From Anisodus tanguticus (Eukaryota > Streptophyta > Magnoliopsida > Solanales > Solanaceae), in assembly GCA_034509755.1 (NCBI GenBank), contig CM067541.1:17410001-17474000 (forward strand): a stretch of DNA of 64,000 nucleotides, read 5' to 3'. A program made the translations under genes and the position numbers. Position 1 is the first letter of the stretch. Every line of letters begins with the position of its first letter. Below the pieces are notes generated by a model. That model was not told where the DNA came from and searched no databases. It saw only the letters and a list, made by a program, of their open reading frames with translations. Of this stretch, positions 22,033 to 31,558 are shown one piece after another.

Positions 22033-23466
22033 GTGTTAATATTATTCGGTCTATATGGATTTTTTACTCATAAAGATAATTCTAATGGTTCTTTTGCGAG
22101 ACATAAGGCTCGTCGTGTAGGCGACGGTAAACCTCAACATGTTGGCGTGGATTGTGGTGAGACATTTAGCCCGGTGGTCAAACCGGCTACCATTCGCACT
22201 GTTCTCAGTCTGGCTCTTTCCAAGTCATGGCCCATTCATCAGCTCTATGTGAAGAATGCTTTCTTACATGATGATCTTAAGGAGACAGTCTACATGCATC
22301 AACACTTGGGTTTTCGAGACCCCATATATCCTAATCATGTTTATTTATTGAAGAAGTCCTTATATGGTCTCAAGCAGGCCCCACGGGCTTGGTATAAGCG
22401 ATTTGCAGACTGTGTATATACTATTGGGTTTTCTCACATCAGGTATGATAATTCTTTATTCATTTATCATCGTGGTACTTCCCTGACATATATTTTATTA
22501 TATGTGGATGATATTATCTTGACTGCCTCTTCTGATGCTTTACGCAAGTCTATTATGACACTTCTCAGTTTTGAGTTTGCTATGAAAGACTTGGAGCCCT
22601 TAAGTTACTTCTTGGGGATTGCTGTCACACGTCATGCATGTGGGTTATTCTTATCACAACGGAAGTATGCCGCTGAGATAATTGAGCGGGCTGGTATGTC
22701 CTCATGTAAGTCTACTTCCACTCCAGTTGATACTAAACCCAAGCTGGGTGTTACGGTTGGCTCACCTTACGAGGATCCCACCCAATATCGCAGTCTTGCC
22801 GGAGCTCTTCAGTATCTTACTTTCATGAGACTGGATATTACATATGCCGTACAACATGTGTGTTTGTTTATGCATGATCCTAGGGTTGAGCACATGAATG
22901 CGCTCAAACGTATTATACGATACATCCAGGGAACACTTGACTATGACTTGCATCTATATCCGTCGTCGACCTCTACGCTTGTCTCGTATACATATGCTAA
23001 TTGGGGTGGTTGTCTAGACACCAGGCGCTCCACGTCTAGTTATTGTATGTTTCTAGGTAATAACTTGGACTCATGGTCTGCCAAGCGACAATCTACATTA
23101 TCACGCTCTAGTGCAGAGACCGAGTATCGAGGGATAGCCAATGTGGTATCTGAATCATGTTGGTTACGTAATCTTCTATTAAAACTTCATTGTATTCAGA
23201 AAGCTACCTTGGTTTATTGTGATAATATTAGTGCGGTCTATCTTTCTGGTAATCCGGTTCAACATCAGCGCACTAAACACATCGAGATGGATATCCACTT
23301 TGTTCGCGAAAAGGTAGCTCATGGACAAGTACGCGTCTGCCATATCCCTTCCAGGTATCAAATTGCAGACATATTTACTAAGGGTCTTCCCTCGGTTCTA
23401 TTCGGCGATTTTAGGGACATTTTCAGCATACGAAGACTGTCCGCTATGATTGCGGGGGTGTTATAA
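22033..23466 (+). CDS. copia C1 reverse transcriptase-RNase H, long open frame
   Basis: This 477-residue open frame covers most of RT and all of RNase H. RT motifs: ARHKARRVGDGKPQHVGVDC (fidelity region), NAFLHDDLKETVYM, LYGLKQAPRAWYKRF and the catalytic LLYVDDIILTAS. RNase H/connection motifs: RSLAGALQYLTFMRLDITYA, SRSSAETEYRGIANVVSESC, and YCDNISAVYLSGNPVQHQRTKH. It ends IFTKGLPSVLFGDF and stops in the LTR. The true start is upstream in a frame interrupted around 22010, so the first Met is not a natural start. The openness suggests this was the last part of pol to decay. Confidence 0.85.
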   Translation: MLILFGLYGFFTHKDNSNGSFARHKARRVGDGKPQHVGVDCGETFSPVVKPATIRTVLSLALSKSWPIHQLYVKNAFLHDDLKETVYMHQHLGFRDPIYPNHVYLLKKSLYGLKQAPRAWYKRFADCVYTIGFSHIRYDNSLFIYHRGTSLTYILLYVDDIILTASSDALRKSIMTLLSFEFAMKDLEPLSYFLGIAVTRHACGLFLSQRKYAAEIIERAGMSSCKSTSTPVDTKPKLGVTVGSPYEDPTQYRSLAGALQYLTFMRLDITYAVQHVCLFMHDPRVEHMNALKRIIRYIQGTLDYDLHLYPSSTSTLVSYTYANWGGCLDTRRSTSSYCMFLGNNLDSWSAKRQSTLSRSSAETEYRGIANVVSESCWLRNLLLKLHCIQKATLVYCDNISAVYLSGNPVQHQRTKHIEMDIHFVREKVAHGQVRVCHIPSRYQIADIFTKGLPSVLFGDFRDIFSIRRLSAMIAGVL

Positions 23467-23744
23467 ATGTACCCGATATACTCGTGATATACACGGTATA
23501 TACACTGCACTGTGTATACCGTATATATCACGAAAACACGAGCCATATAAGAAAAGTATATCACGGTATATTTTGATAGTAAATTGTTGTAAATAATTAG
23601 CATTGTACACTTACCATAATTGTAGAATTCTTGTACAAATAGAATAGGGTTTTGAGAGTAGAATATGAATAAGATTTTTCATATTATGGAAATTGTATAT
23701 ATACCCATTCATTAATGAAAATAATCAAGGGATTATTTCTTTCA
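23459..23744 (+). repeat. 3' LTR of copia C1 with palindromic U3
   Basis: It follows the purine tract GCGGGGG, starts TGTTATAAATGTACCC and ends TTTCTTTCA before ACAAA. Bases 23481-23533 form a long imperfect palindrome: TCGTGATATACACGGTA pairs with TACCGTATATATCACGA (16 of 17), with a further inner pairing. Confidence 0.9.
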
Positions 23745-23749
23745 ACAAA

Positions 23750-24588
23750 GACTCAAACAAACTAAAGGACTTAGACATCTTCAGTGTCGGGATCTGATCC
23801 TTCAGTTTGCAACAACTTTGTTCTTGAGAGAACTTGGAGAAACTTGTGGCGGTTGCACTTGTGAAAGTGATTTTAGGTTTTTAAGTGTTGAGTTAAATCT
23901 TGTAACATGTTGTATATATATTGGGGAGCATGTGTGAGTATATAGAGACAATTCAGCCCTTGGTTTAGCCACTATCAAGTTGCAGCAGTGCTGCTGTACT
24001 TCTGCCAATGAACAGTACCACTTTACAGCTGTAATGTTAACTATACGATAGCTAAGGGATCGGATAGCATAACCTGGTCCATATTTGATTCTTCGAATGT
24101 TTGGCAAATCATCAAAACACTAGATAGCATAACTTATAAATTCCCCCCAACAACTCTATTCACTTTAATTCCTCCAGACCCATTGCCTCTTCCCCGGGAT
24201 ATGTCCGAGGTCTTCCTGCCTCAGAAGACGCCTCGTACCACAATGCTGCCACGTGTTCCACCCGAATTCTCCCAATGCATTATCTAAAAGTAATTTTAAC
24301 GATTCTTCAAAAAAATATAAACTTCCAAATTCTAATATAAACTTTAGAATGAAAAGGGGTTTGCGCGAATAGAGCCGCATAAACAACAAGGGGTTTGCGC
24401 GAATAAGTGGCAATAACATCAAGGGGTTTGCGCAACTAATGGCGAAAGGAGACTTCTTTCATCCGTTCAGACGAAGATTTATATATCTTGGCTCCTCGCT
24501 GCGGCTTCACAATCACGAAACAGGTAATGAAATCCTTTCACTAATTGGCTTAGGATGAGCACAACTCATCTATATAAACATATACTAA
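23750..24588. other. non-coding stretch with a thrice-repeated GGGGTTTGCGC motif
   Basis: No gene is recognised. Three copies of AAGGGGTTTGCGC occur at about 24354, 24389 and 24420 at spacings of 35 and 31 bases, each followed by an A-rich or AATA stretch. A GT donor-like junction, ACGAAACAGGTAATG, lies near 24520 but no convincing exon precedes it. Confidence 0.4.
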
Positions 24589-24630
24589 CTAGTGAACACC
24601 TCGCGCTTCACGCGGTTGTTCAAAAAACAT
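24589..24630 (-). mobile_element. possible Helitron 3' terminus
   Basis: Read on the minus strand, the sequence has GC-rich CCGCGTGAAGCGCGAGG (24615-24599) that can fold into a small hairpin with a CGCG core, followed by TGTTCACTAG and then T. A hairpin about 10 bases before a terminal CTAG at an A|T junction is the Helitron 3' signature. The body would extend to the right and include the kinase exon at 25694-25794. The 5' TC end was not identified, so this remains a proposal. Confidence 0.4.
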
Positions 24631-24767
24631 AAGATTTATCAATAATATTCTAAATTTTGAGAAAATCAGGAAGAATATCTAACACTTAAAAAGAAGTATA
24701 TTGATTGAAAAATAAATTGGTTAATATATCTTCAATACGAAATAATTAGGCTTGTCAATGGGAAATA

Positions 24768-24840
24768 AAAAGGTAGTCCGGTGCACTAAACTTTCACTAT
24801 ACGTGGGGTCCGAGAAAGGGCCGAACCACAACGGTCAGAT
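24768..24840 (-). mobile_element. 5'-truncated Au-like SINE with 18-bp target duplication
   Basis: On the minus strand this reads GTGGTTCGGCCC...TCGGACCCCACG...AGTGCACCGGACTACC ending in T's, matching the 3' half of the Au-type SINE as I recall it (poly-T tail). An 18-base direct repeat GCTTGTCAATGGGAAATA flanks it (24750-24767 and 24841-24858). The tRNA-like 5' half is missing. Confidence 0.75.
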
Positions 24841-25350
24841 GCTTGTCAATGGGAAATATGAGCAATTAAACGATGAGTGAGATTAATATGAATTGTTCCA
24901 TTCACATTAGATTTTAAAGCTCTTAAATGCATGTACATGGGTGATGCATTTTCCTTCTGCATTTACATATCTTAAATCTCTTTAAATGCACCTCTTCTTA
25001 TGATATATACTATAAATAGAGGCCAAAAAACATTTAACCTCGTTCAACTGTTTCTCCATCACAAAGGGAGGGACCATAATTATCCAGCAATGCCATTAAA
25101 GCTTTTAAAATCCACCAATCTATTAAGATACATTGCAGATCATTGTCCTGAAAAGACAAACCCATTGAGGTTAAGAAGAGCTTCCTCAAAACGATAGTTT
25201 AATCACTATATGTAAATAAGTGCAACCAAAACTAATAAGCACCAATCATAAAAATCAAGGCAATCTGTTAAAATTGATGGGTGGTTAGAAAAGAAAGCTC
25301 GTGAGATAATCACTTGAAAAAACATTTGTTATTTACTAAGGTCTTAACCT

Positions 25351-25505
25351 CAGAAGCAAAGCCTGTTACCGTATTACACAACTTTTTTAAAAAGCTGAGA
25401 TAATCATGAAAATCAAATAACAGACGGCAGAAGCAAAGCCAGTTACCATATATTACACAGCTCTTTTAAAAAGGTGAGATAATCATGAAAATTAAATAAC
25501 AGAAT
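25351..25505. repeat. tandem duplication, about 78-bp unit
   Basis: Two adjacent imperfect copies start at GAAGCAAAGCC (about 25351 and 25430) and share TTACC, TATTACACA and GAGATAATCATGAAAAT. They lie 3' of the kinase exon on its strand and would be in the following intron. Confidence 0.75.
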
Positions 25506-25693
25506 AAGAAGTTACTAATGCAAACTTCCTGAGAACTTAAGAAATGTATCTGCTCCTGTAACTAAAATTAAACATTAACATTCAAGAATGTAACACTGTA
25601 AACATCACTATGCAAAGGACACAAAATAAGTTGTCAATGCATATAACTCAGGCATGAAAGAGCAGGAGACGTATTCTTAAAGTAGAGACGTAC

Positions 25694-25794
25694 CTTGTAG
25701 AAAGTGCCAAAACCGTTATTAGTTTGATGGAAGTTGTTGGTTGCTAATTTTAGTTCAGCAAATGAAAAATTCTTTGTGCTCGCACAGGAGTAGC
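25694..25794 (-). pseudogene. single exon of a receptor-like protein kinase
   Basis: On the minus strand a 101-base exon is bounded by acceptor TTATTTCTGACAG and donor GTACGTCTC. It encodes YSCASTKNFSFAELKLATNN then FHQTNNGFGTFYK. This is the start of a plant receptor-like kinase catalytic domain: F.F.EL..ATNNF is the usual entry, and GFGTFYK is the end of the Gly-rich loop, but the first loop glycines are deleted. No further kinase exons (VAVK, HRD, DFG) were found on either side. I read it as a gene fragment, perhaps carried by a Helitron, or as the remains of a gene broken by the copia at 26045. Confidence 0.65.
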
Positions 25795-26044
25795 CTGTCA
25801 GAAATAAATGATACTTATGGTATATAAAATGTAGAATAGAGGCTAAATTATTTGATGTGCATAAAATGAGGTAATAAGAAATTTTAAGCAGCAGTTTTAA
25901 GGCATCTAATTAGGACCAAGAACACAATGTAAGGCATCAAATTTTCCTGTCGAAGTTAGAAATAAAATTTGTATGCGGCTTCCCCAGAAAACAGCCAAAT
26001 GGACTTTGCCATTCTCTAAAGATTGTGATCACTAATGAAATTTC

Positions 26045-27277
26045 TGCCGGATATTGTAAAGCAGTACGGGAAGTAAATAAATATTACAAGTGTTCGAAAG
26101 GATAAACAAGTAGGCCAATGTTCAGAACAGCCGCAAGCTTGTTGAGTCTTGAATCTTGATAACCTGAAATCAAGAAACACTAAATCTGGATTGTTACAAC
26201 TGTGTGCTGAGTTGAGTGATGACACTCTGTCCTTAAGACAAGATTTCCCCGTATATATGCTTTTACGTTAACGGGCAATAGTCTTCCAAGATAAAACAAC
26301 ACTTTAATCAACACTACAAAGCAAATAGGTTGATTCTGACGAAGAAAACAAATACCAATCGACTTGCTGAAGAAATGGAAAAAGAAGGAAGAGTTTTCTG
26401 TTTTCGTCCCAACGTTACTGCTCACGTTTTGGACTGTGTTTTACTCTTCTGTTTGTCTCTGTGTATATATTTCTGTGTCATATTATGTATGTTCTATGTA
26501 ACACAATTGAGCCAAAAGGCATCAATATATATAGCATAAGGGAGGCTTCTCAACTGCCAAGACATGGCTGTTAAAGCCATTGAAGGAGGGAATTAAACAA
26601 CCAAGTAATGGTTGTTTATGACCATTGAAAGAGGGTGTAATTCAGTCAAGTAATGGTTGTTAATGGAGGGAGTTAATCAGCCAAGTAATGGCTGGATAAT
26701 GCACAATAATGCCCCAAAAATCAACTCCAACGGTAGGCAGAAACTTTCTGCCTTCCGTTGTTCCCAAATTCAACATTCCAGAAACTCCAGGGACCAAACT
26801 GTAAATATTAAGCAATTTGGGGTCCAAAGAGATAATACCAGAAGAAGCCCACGACCCATGACCCGTGATCCGAGCCCGAGCCCGGACGGGACGGGCGAGC
26901 GGCGGCGACGCGCATGTGGGCTTAGCCTTGAACCCAAACACATCTAGGTCCTCCCTCCTTTAAACATATGGGATACCCCTTGGGGTCCCAAACCCTTATA
27001 CAATTTAGAGACTTATAAAGAGAGCAATTCTTCATTTTTCCACCGATGTGGTAGATTTGTCCCACACCATATTTCCATGCCTCAAACACCTTACTTCGTG
27101 GACCAATATCTCTTTCATTTCTCAACGAAATTTGACGATTCTTGGCCCTACGGTCATCTACTCACTTAGTAGATTATGCACGTGAGAAGAGACAAAGCCT
27201 TCAACATGCGAAACCCCAGTATTTAATTCATTAAATATGGGTGGACGCACCTCCCCACCAAAGGAAAATTTCCAACA
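26045..27277 (-). repeat. left LTR (3' LTR) of copia C2
   Basis: 1,233 bases, TGCCGG...CCAACA on +. It contains a GC-rich island at 26850-26935 (GGCGAGCGGCGGCGACG) that is read on - within an open frame. By eye it is about 98% identical to 31559-32792, with scattered substitutions only, so the element is fairly young despite its decayed interior. Confidence 0.9.
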
Positions 27278-27771
27278 ATCCCTTCTTGAAAGAGAGATTT
27301 TGGCGCACACACATGGTGCCTACTTTCAGCAATCTTTCAGCAAAAAGATATTACATCAGGAGAGGTAGCTTCTACTTTGAACCTTCTCTAGTTGAATACC
27401 ACCGGACTTACTAACTGCGCGGTGAACGTGATGTCTTGAACCGTTAGTGTTTAGTGTAAGCCAAGATAATGATACCAACACAATAACTCTCCTTATTCGT
27501 TTCCATTCTTATGGTTTTGTCCGTTGTGGCTGTGGACACACTTGGATTCTTAAGTGTGTTCATTTGAGGCAGCATGTCCTCGCATTTAAATAGGTGATCT
27601 CCTACAAGGTATCCTGCTATACCCCACTTCACGAGTGTTAGGAATCATTAAAAGTTTTCCTAACCTTAACCTCAACCGTTTGAGGATCGTTTAGTTGTTT
27701 GGAAGCTTAACCTTTACCCACCATGCAGGTAGCACTTTAATGTCGATCGCGGGAACAACTTTGGATTCATG

Positions 27772-28560
27772 TTACCCTACAAAAATCATTATCCGAAGTG
27801 CTCTTGCTTCCACCGAAGCGCTCAACTGAACCTTTTTACAGCTTAGTTTTCCCATTAAACCAAATTCTTGGGATCTCCAATCAGTATGGTTGGATTTCCA
27901 CCGCAAAGGTTCGTATTGTTTGGGTTTTAAGACCATTCCCCTAGACAGGCAGAACACTTGATCTCCGGGTAGTTTCTTAGTTAAAAAGGGTCTGTTATAT
28001 CCTTTGATTAGTAATCAAGAAAGTGACACCCGTGATGATCAACTGCCATACGGTCTTATGTCTCCGACAGATCCTGACAGGTATGTCCAGACGCCGTCAT
28101 CCGTGTCCTTCCTGAAGCCGACTGACCAGCCACAGTGTATAACTGCTGAAGGCACAGGTTTCTCCCAATAAGGGACGTCCTCTAAGGAGTCATGAAGTTA
28201 CTCAACTTCTTTCATGCTTTGTATAAAGCGATAAACTCTGATTCCTTCATGAATCGGACGATGCAAGTTTGCTTAGAGGATTTTCCTAGACCCACCATAC
28301 ACATTTACTTGTGGCTTTGGTGTTCTTCATATCTGATGTCCAATTTGCATCACTGTGTTCTCCCAGAACCGCTGGACATCCAGAATACCATGATCCCTAG
28401 ATAAGCGAATATTTCAGATATCGTCATATCCGACTTAACGCCTTCTATTGATAATTTATTAAAATCATCAATGAACCTTAGTTTAACGGATCTGCTTTGT
28501 AGACCGATACCAGGTCGGTTGTAGTGTGTAACATACATTGAACTACATGTGACCTGCACA
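27772..28560 (-). pseudogene. RNase H and pol C-terminus remnant of copia C2
   Basis: On -, around 28350-28260 the sequence reads SDANWISDMKNTKATSKCVW, which fits the copia RNase H opening (YSDANW.SD..DSKSTSG). A segment near 28220 reads ENPLSKLASS with frame shifts. The end near 27945 reads SRGMVLKPKQYEPLRWKS, like the C-terminal tail of Angela-type Pol. The segment between about 28560 and 29300 must be the RT but is too decayed to show the YVDD box. Confidence 0.55.
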
Positions 28561-29699
28561 TATCGCTTCTTGTATATGGGTGCACCATGATTTCAATTAG
28601 TTATATGATTCATATCCATTGGTGGCTTCAACAAGACTGTCAACTATCTCATAACTGAGTTTGGAGTTAGACCAGTCCGTTAGATGTCTTAGAAATCCAA
28701 TTCCTAAGATGTCATCTGTGATACCCATATCTTTTGTATCGAGACTTTATTTCAATATGACTTCCACTCTCAGACTGTTGGTTTTTCAACTGTTGGCTTT
28801 CTAACTTCAGAGTCAATGTTTCTGTGGTCAGATTCATTATTTCTGTTTTATCTGAAACTTCCAGGACCAAAATATAAACATTTCAGGGACCAAAATGAAA
28901 GTTCAGGAAGAAGCCTAATAGTCCAGCAAACCAACTCTGATTTTCCCCTTCCAACTCTCCGGTTAGAAAGGTTGTTTCAACATCCATGCCACGCAAGACT
29001 GCAATGGCCCTGGATGTTCAGCTATTCACAGGGAAGAACATGTACAAGTAGCCGAGGCCTTATACTCGTCAGTAGATCCATCTACTTTGTACTCACTTTT
29101 GAGTATCCACTTTTACAACCCAAAGGTTCTTTTTCCGGAGGAAGATCAACCATTACACAAGTATGGTTCTATATGATTGAATCTATTTCTCTCTTTGTAG
29201 CTTCTTTCCAAAGCAGCGCTTCTGGAGATGACAATTATTTGTTAATTTTCCATGGTTCATTCTCAACCATACAAGCTAGAAGGACTGGAACAAGTCTTTG
29301 TCCCATTCCTTGCTCCGTCTCGGTTCAACATCTAAAATTCCTGAGTTCTGCAGATCTGGAATATTAAGTTCCGGATAGCCAGCAACTTTTGAGTCCTGTA
29401 GATATGTAACGTCTAGTTCCGGACAGTCAGGCCCTCGCGGGTTCTTGCTAACCTCGAGCAATTACTTCTTTTTCCTTTTCAAGGAAAGTTATCTTCAAAG
29501 AATTCAGCATTCTTTGACACCAAGAGACGATAAACACTACTGTTATTTGCAGATCCAGTGGATATGCAATCTACAGTCTTAGGTCCAACTTGACCTATTT
29601 CGGTATTCCAACTTTTACCAAGCCACCCCACATCACAACATTTGTATGTGAGATCCTTTCCATGTTTCACACGGAGAGTTATCCCTATCCTTATGTGTA

Positions 29700-30480
29700 T
29701 TTATGTTGAGAATCGCATTAGCGGGAAGGATCGCCTTGCCCCACATATTTTGGGCGTACGACTTTGCGCTTAGCTAACACCGTTGGACTGAGGTGAGTAA
29801 TGAGCATTCATTTAATGAATGATGCTACACATTCTCCCTCCTCTATCACTACGAATTTCTCAATCCGTAGGCTTAGTTGATTTTCAACTTCTGCTTTGTA
29901 GCGCTTATCCGCTTCAACAACTTCATCTTTGCTTTCCAGCAAACAAAGGATACAATATGTTGTACCGTCATTAATGAAGATCACAACGTACTGTCTCCCC
30001 CCTCTATTTTGTATAAACTTTAAATCGCCCAAGTAGGTGTGACTAAGTTCTAAAGAAGCGGTGCTTCTTTCGCTATTCCCTTGACGGAATTTGGAAAGGT
30101 GATTTTGCCTCTTCGCCTACCTCACATTCATTTTGAGGGTTTATGTCGAAAGAAGGCAACAATCTCAACTTCGCTAGCTTTTGAATGAATTTCTATTTAA
30201 CGTGTCTTAATCTATGATGGCATAGATGCACGGATTACAAATATATCATTCATTTGGCTACAGACATACTGTACCATTCTTAGTTATTACAGACATGTTG
30301 GACTAGTCTCAAACCAGTTTGACCAACAACGTCCCTTAAACCAAGTTTGGGATATGTATCACCTCATTTTAGAATGATCCCATTCCCTGAAGTCCTATTG
30401 AGGACAACCTCTCCAATCCCTTCTACTTTAGAGGTGGCGTTGCTTCACATGAACAACCTCTTGCCCGTGGTTAGGGCGTA
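29700..30480 (-). pseudogene. protease flank and integrase remnant of copia C2
   Basis: On -, about 30435-30250 reads SKVEGIGEVVL..TSGNGIILK across frame changes, a pattern that lies just after the copia protease, where an element exposes its first 'expert' domain. About 30032-29808 reads NRGGRQYVVIFINDGTTYCI, then LLESKDEVVEADKRYKAEVE. This corresponds to the integrase core start (usually YF..F.DD.SR...YLLKSKDE). One or both core Asp are replaced by N/G. Stops occur throughout. Confidence 0.6.
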
Positions 30481-30641
30481 ACCGGATCATATGTGATCTG
30501 GATACTCTGGCCCACTCCAGTTGCTTTGGCAGACTGAGTGTCCAATTTCTTTTCTGCCTTTCTTTAGGCCTTCAGATCATTTAAGACGTGGAAACTCTGG
30601 CCCACTACACTAGGTGTCCATTACTTTTCCTATGAAATGAA

Positions 30642-30846
30642 TTTTGGCCCCACTCCATTCGTCGTAGGCTTTGTATGACTGAGTGTCCAATATCATCATG
30701 TCAAAGGAATTTTGGCCCCATTCCAGTCGCCCGTAGGCTTTGTATAACTGAGTGTCCAATATCATCCTATCAAAGGAATTTTGGCCCCACTCCAGTCGCC
30801 CGGAGGCTTTGTATGACCGAATGTCCAATATCATCCTATGAAGGAT
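30642..30846 (-). repeat. three tandem 68-69-bp repeats encoding a 23-residue unit
   Basis: Units start with TTTTGGCCCC at 30642, 30710 and 30779. On - they read as a 23-residue unit of the form MILDTQ.YKAYGRLEWGQNSFD, three times in one open frame (30834-30610). Fainter copies of TCTGGCCCACTCC... and GAGTGTCCAAT at 30505-30610 extend the array. It lies between the gag remnant and the protease-flank segment of copia C2. Confidence 0.8.
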
Positions 30847-31243
30847 CTTCTGCCAAATAGTGTGACAGGCTCAACGCCTTTAGCTTTTAGTCTTCTTACG
30901 TTATGATTGGTGCCTAGACAATTCTTGGCGCTTACTTAAGAGTGGTAACAGTTTTCGCACAGTCGGTGGATCTATTTCCCTCGTATGTGCGAACATACTT
31001 TACACACTTTTAATAATTACACTTAAAAGAACGGATGTTTTTAAGTCGTTTATAAAATCCAATCTTTAAACAGGAAGGAAGATGAGATTAAACGTCTGAT
31101 TTTAAAGCGTAAGGAATATAAATTATTTTGGAAAATATTTTTATATTCCTCCTTACTTTAAGCCATTTTTAATCAGACATCATTTAATCTTATTTTTGAC
31201 AAGGAAGGAAAATTACTTATCCTAAATTCGGATTCTGGCCCAC

Positions 31244-31525
31244 TTAAGTCACTTGGTCGGACTTAGTGTCCATTTCCTCCTTACCATAAATCGGATCTTT
31301 TGTCTGGGACAGATATAGGCCTTCTGCTACAAGATAGAACCACATCTTCATCCTTCTCCTCTTATCCCAGTTGACATCTTCAGCCTCTCGTAGGCGCTTG
31401 TTCCCACCACTCTCAAGAGTGGTGACACCATGAACACGTTGACCTTCAACAACATAATCATCACTATCTTGTACCAGAAAACCACAGCCATATCCAGATT
31501 TGGTCACATAACTTTTGACCGACAT
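31244..31525 (-). pseudogene. gag N-terminal remnant of copia C2
   Basis: A 93-residue frame just inside the 5' LTR starts MSVKSYVTKSGYGCGFLVQD. Its later part, DVNWDKRRRMKMWFYLVAEG, fits the copia Gag pattern in which a W/KM..WFYL motif follows the folded start (compare F..W..KM.F.L in relatives). It ends at a stop after 93 residues where a complete Gag would have several hundred. The assignment relies on position next to the LTR and this one motif. Confidence 0.5.
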
Positions 31526-31558
31526 CTTTCGAACACTAATACAAATCTTGTCTTAAGT

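Larger units (their letters stand above)
18789..23744 (+). mobile_element. Ty1/copia retrotransposon C1 (Ale-like), complete structure
   Basis: LTRs at 18789-19069 and 23459-23744 flank gag, protease, integrase, RT and RNase H in copia order. The target duplication ACAAA is perfect (18784-18788 and 23745-23749). Two relatives in this window, at 34471-37197 and 56266-61329, share its proteins. The Gag opening (LTVSNIKNHIPIVLEMENVQ) and short LTRs suggest the Ale/Retrofit lineage, recalled and not searched. Internal stops disable gag-int, but the RT-RNase H frame is open. Confidence 0.93.

Noticed and set aside
24354..24440. E2F sites in TTTGCGCGAA
   Set aside because: The core differs from TTTSSCGC at one position in each orientation; no adjacent promoter is evident.
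25000..25197. Small gene MIYTINRGQKTFN... after a TATA box (ACTATAAATAGAGG, about 25010)
   Set aside because: The TATA-like box is real but lies inside the frame start, and the 65-residue peptide has no recognisable motif. Not supported as a gene.
26660..26941. 93-residue frame on - duplicated at 32175-32456
   Set aside because: It looked like a repeated gene, but both copies lie within the C2 LTRs and are repeated because the LTRs are. No domain recognised.
30642..30846. CRISPR-like array
   Set aside because: Units of 68-69 bp are directly adjacent with no unique spacers, and they keep a coding frame; this is a tandem repeat.
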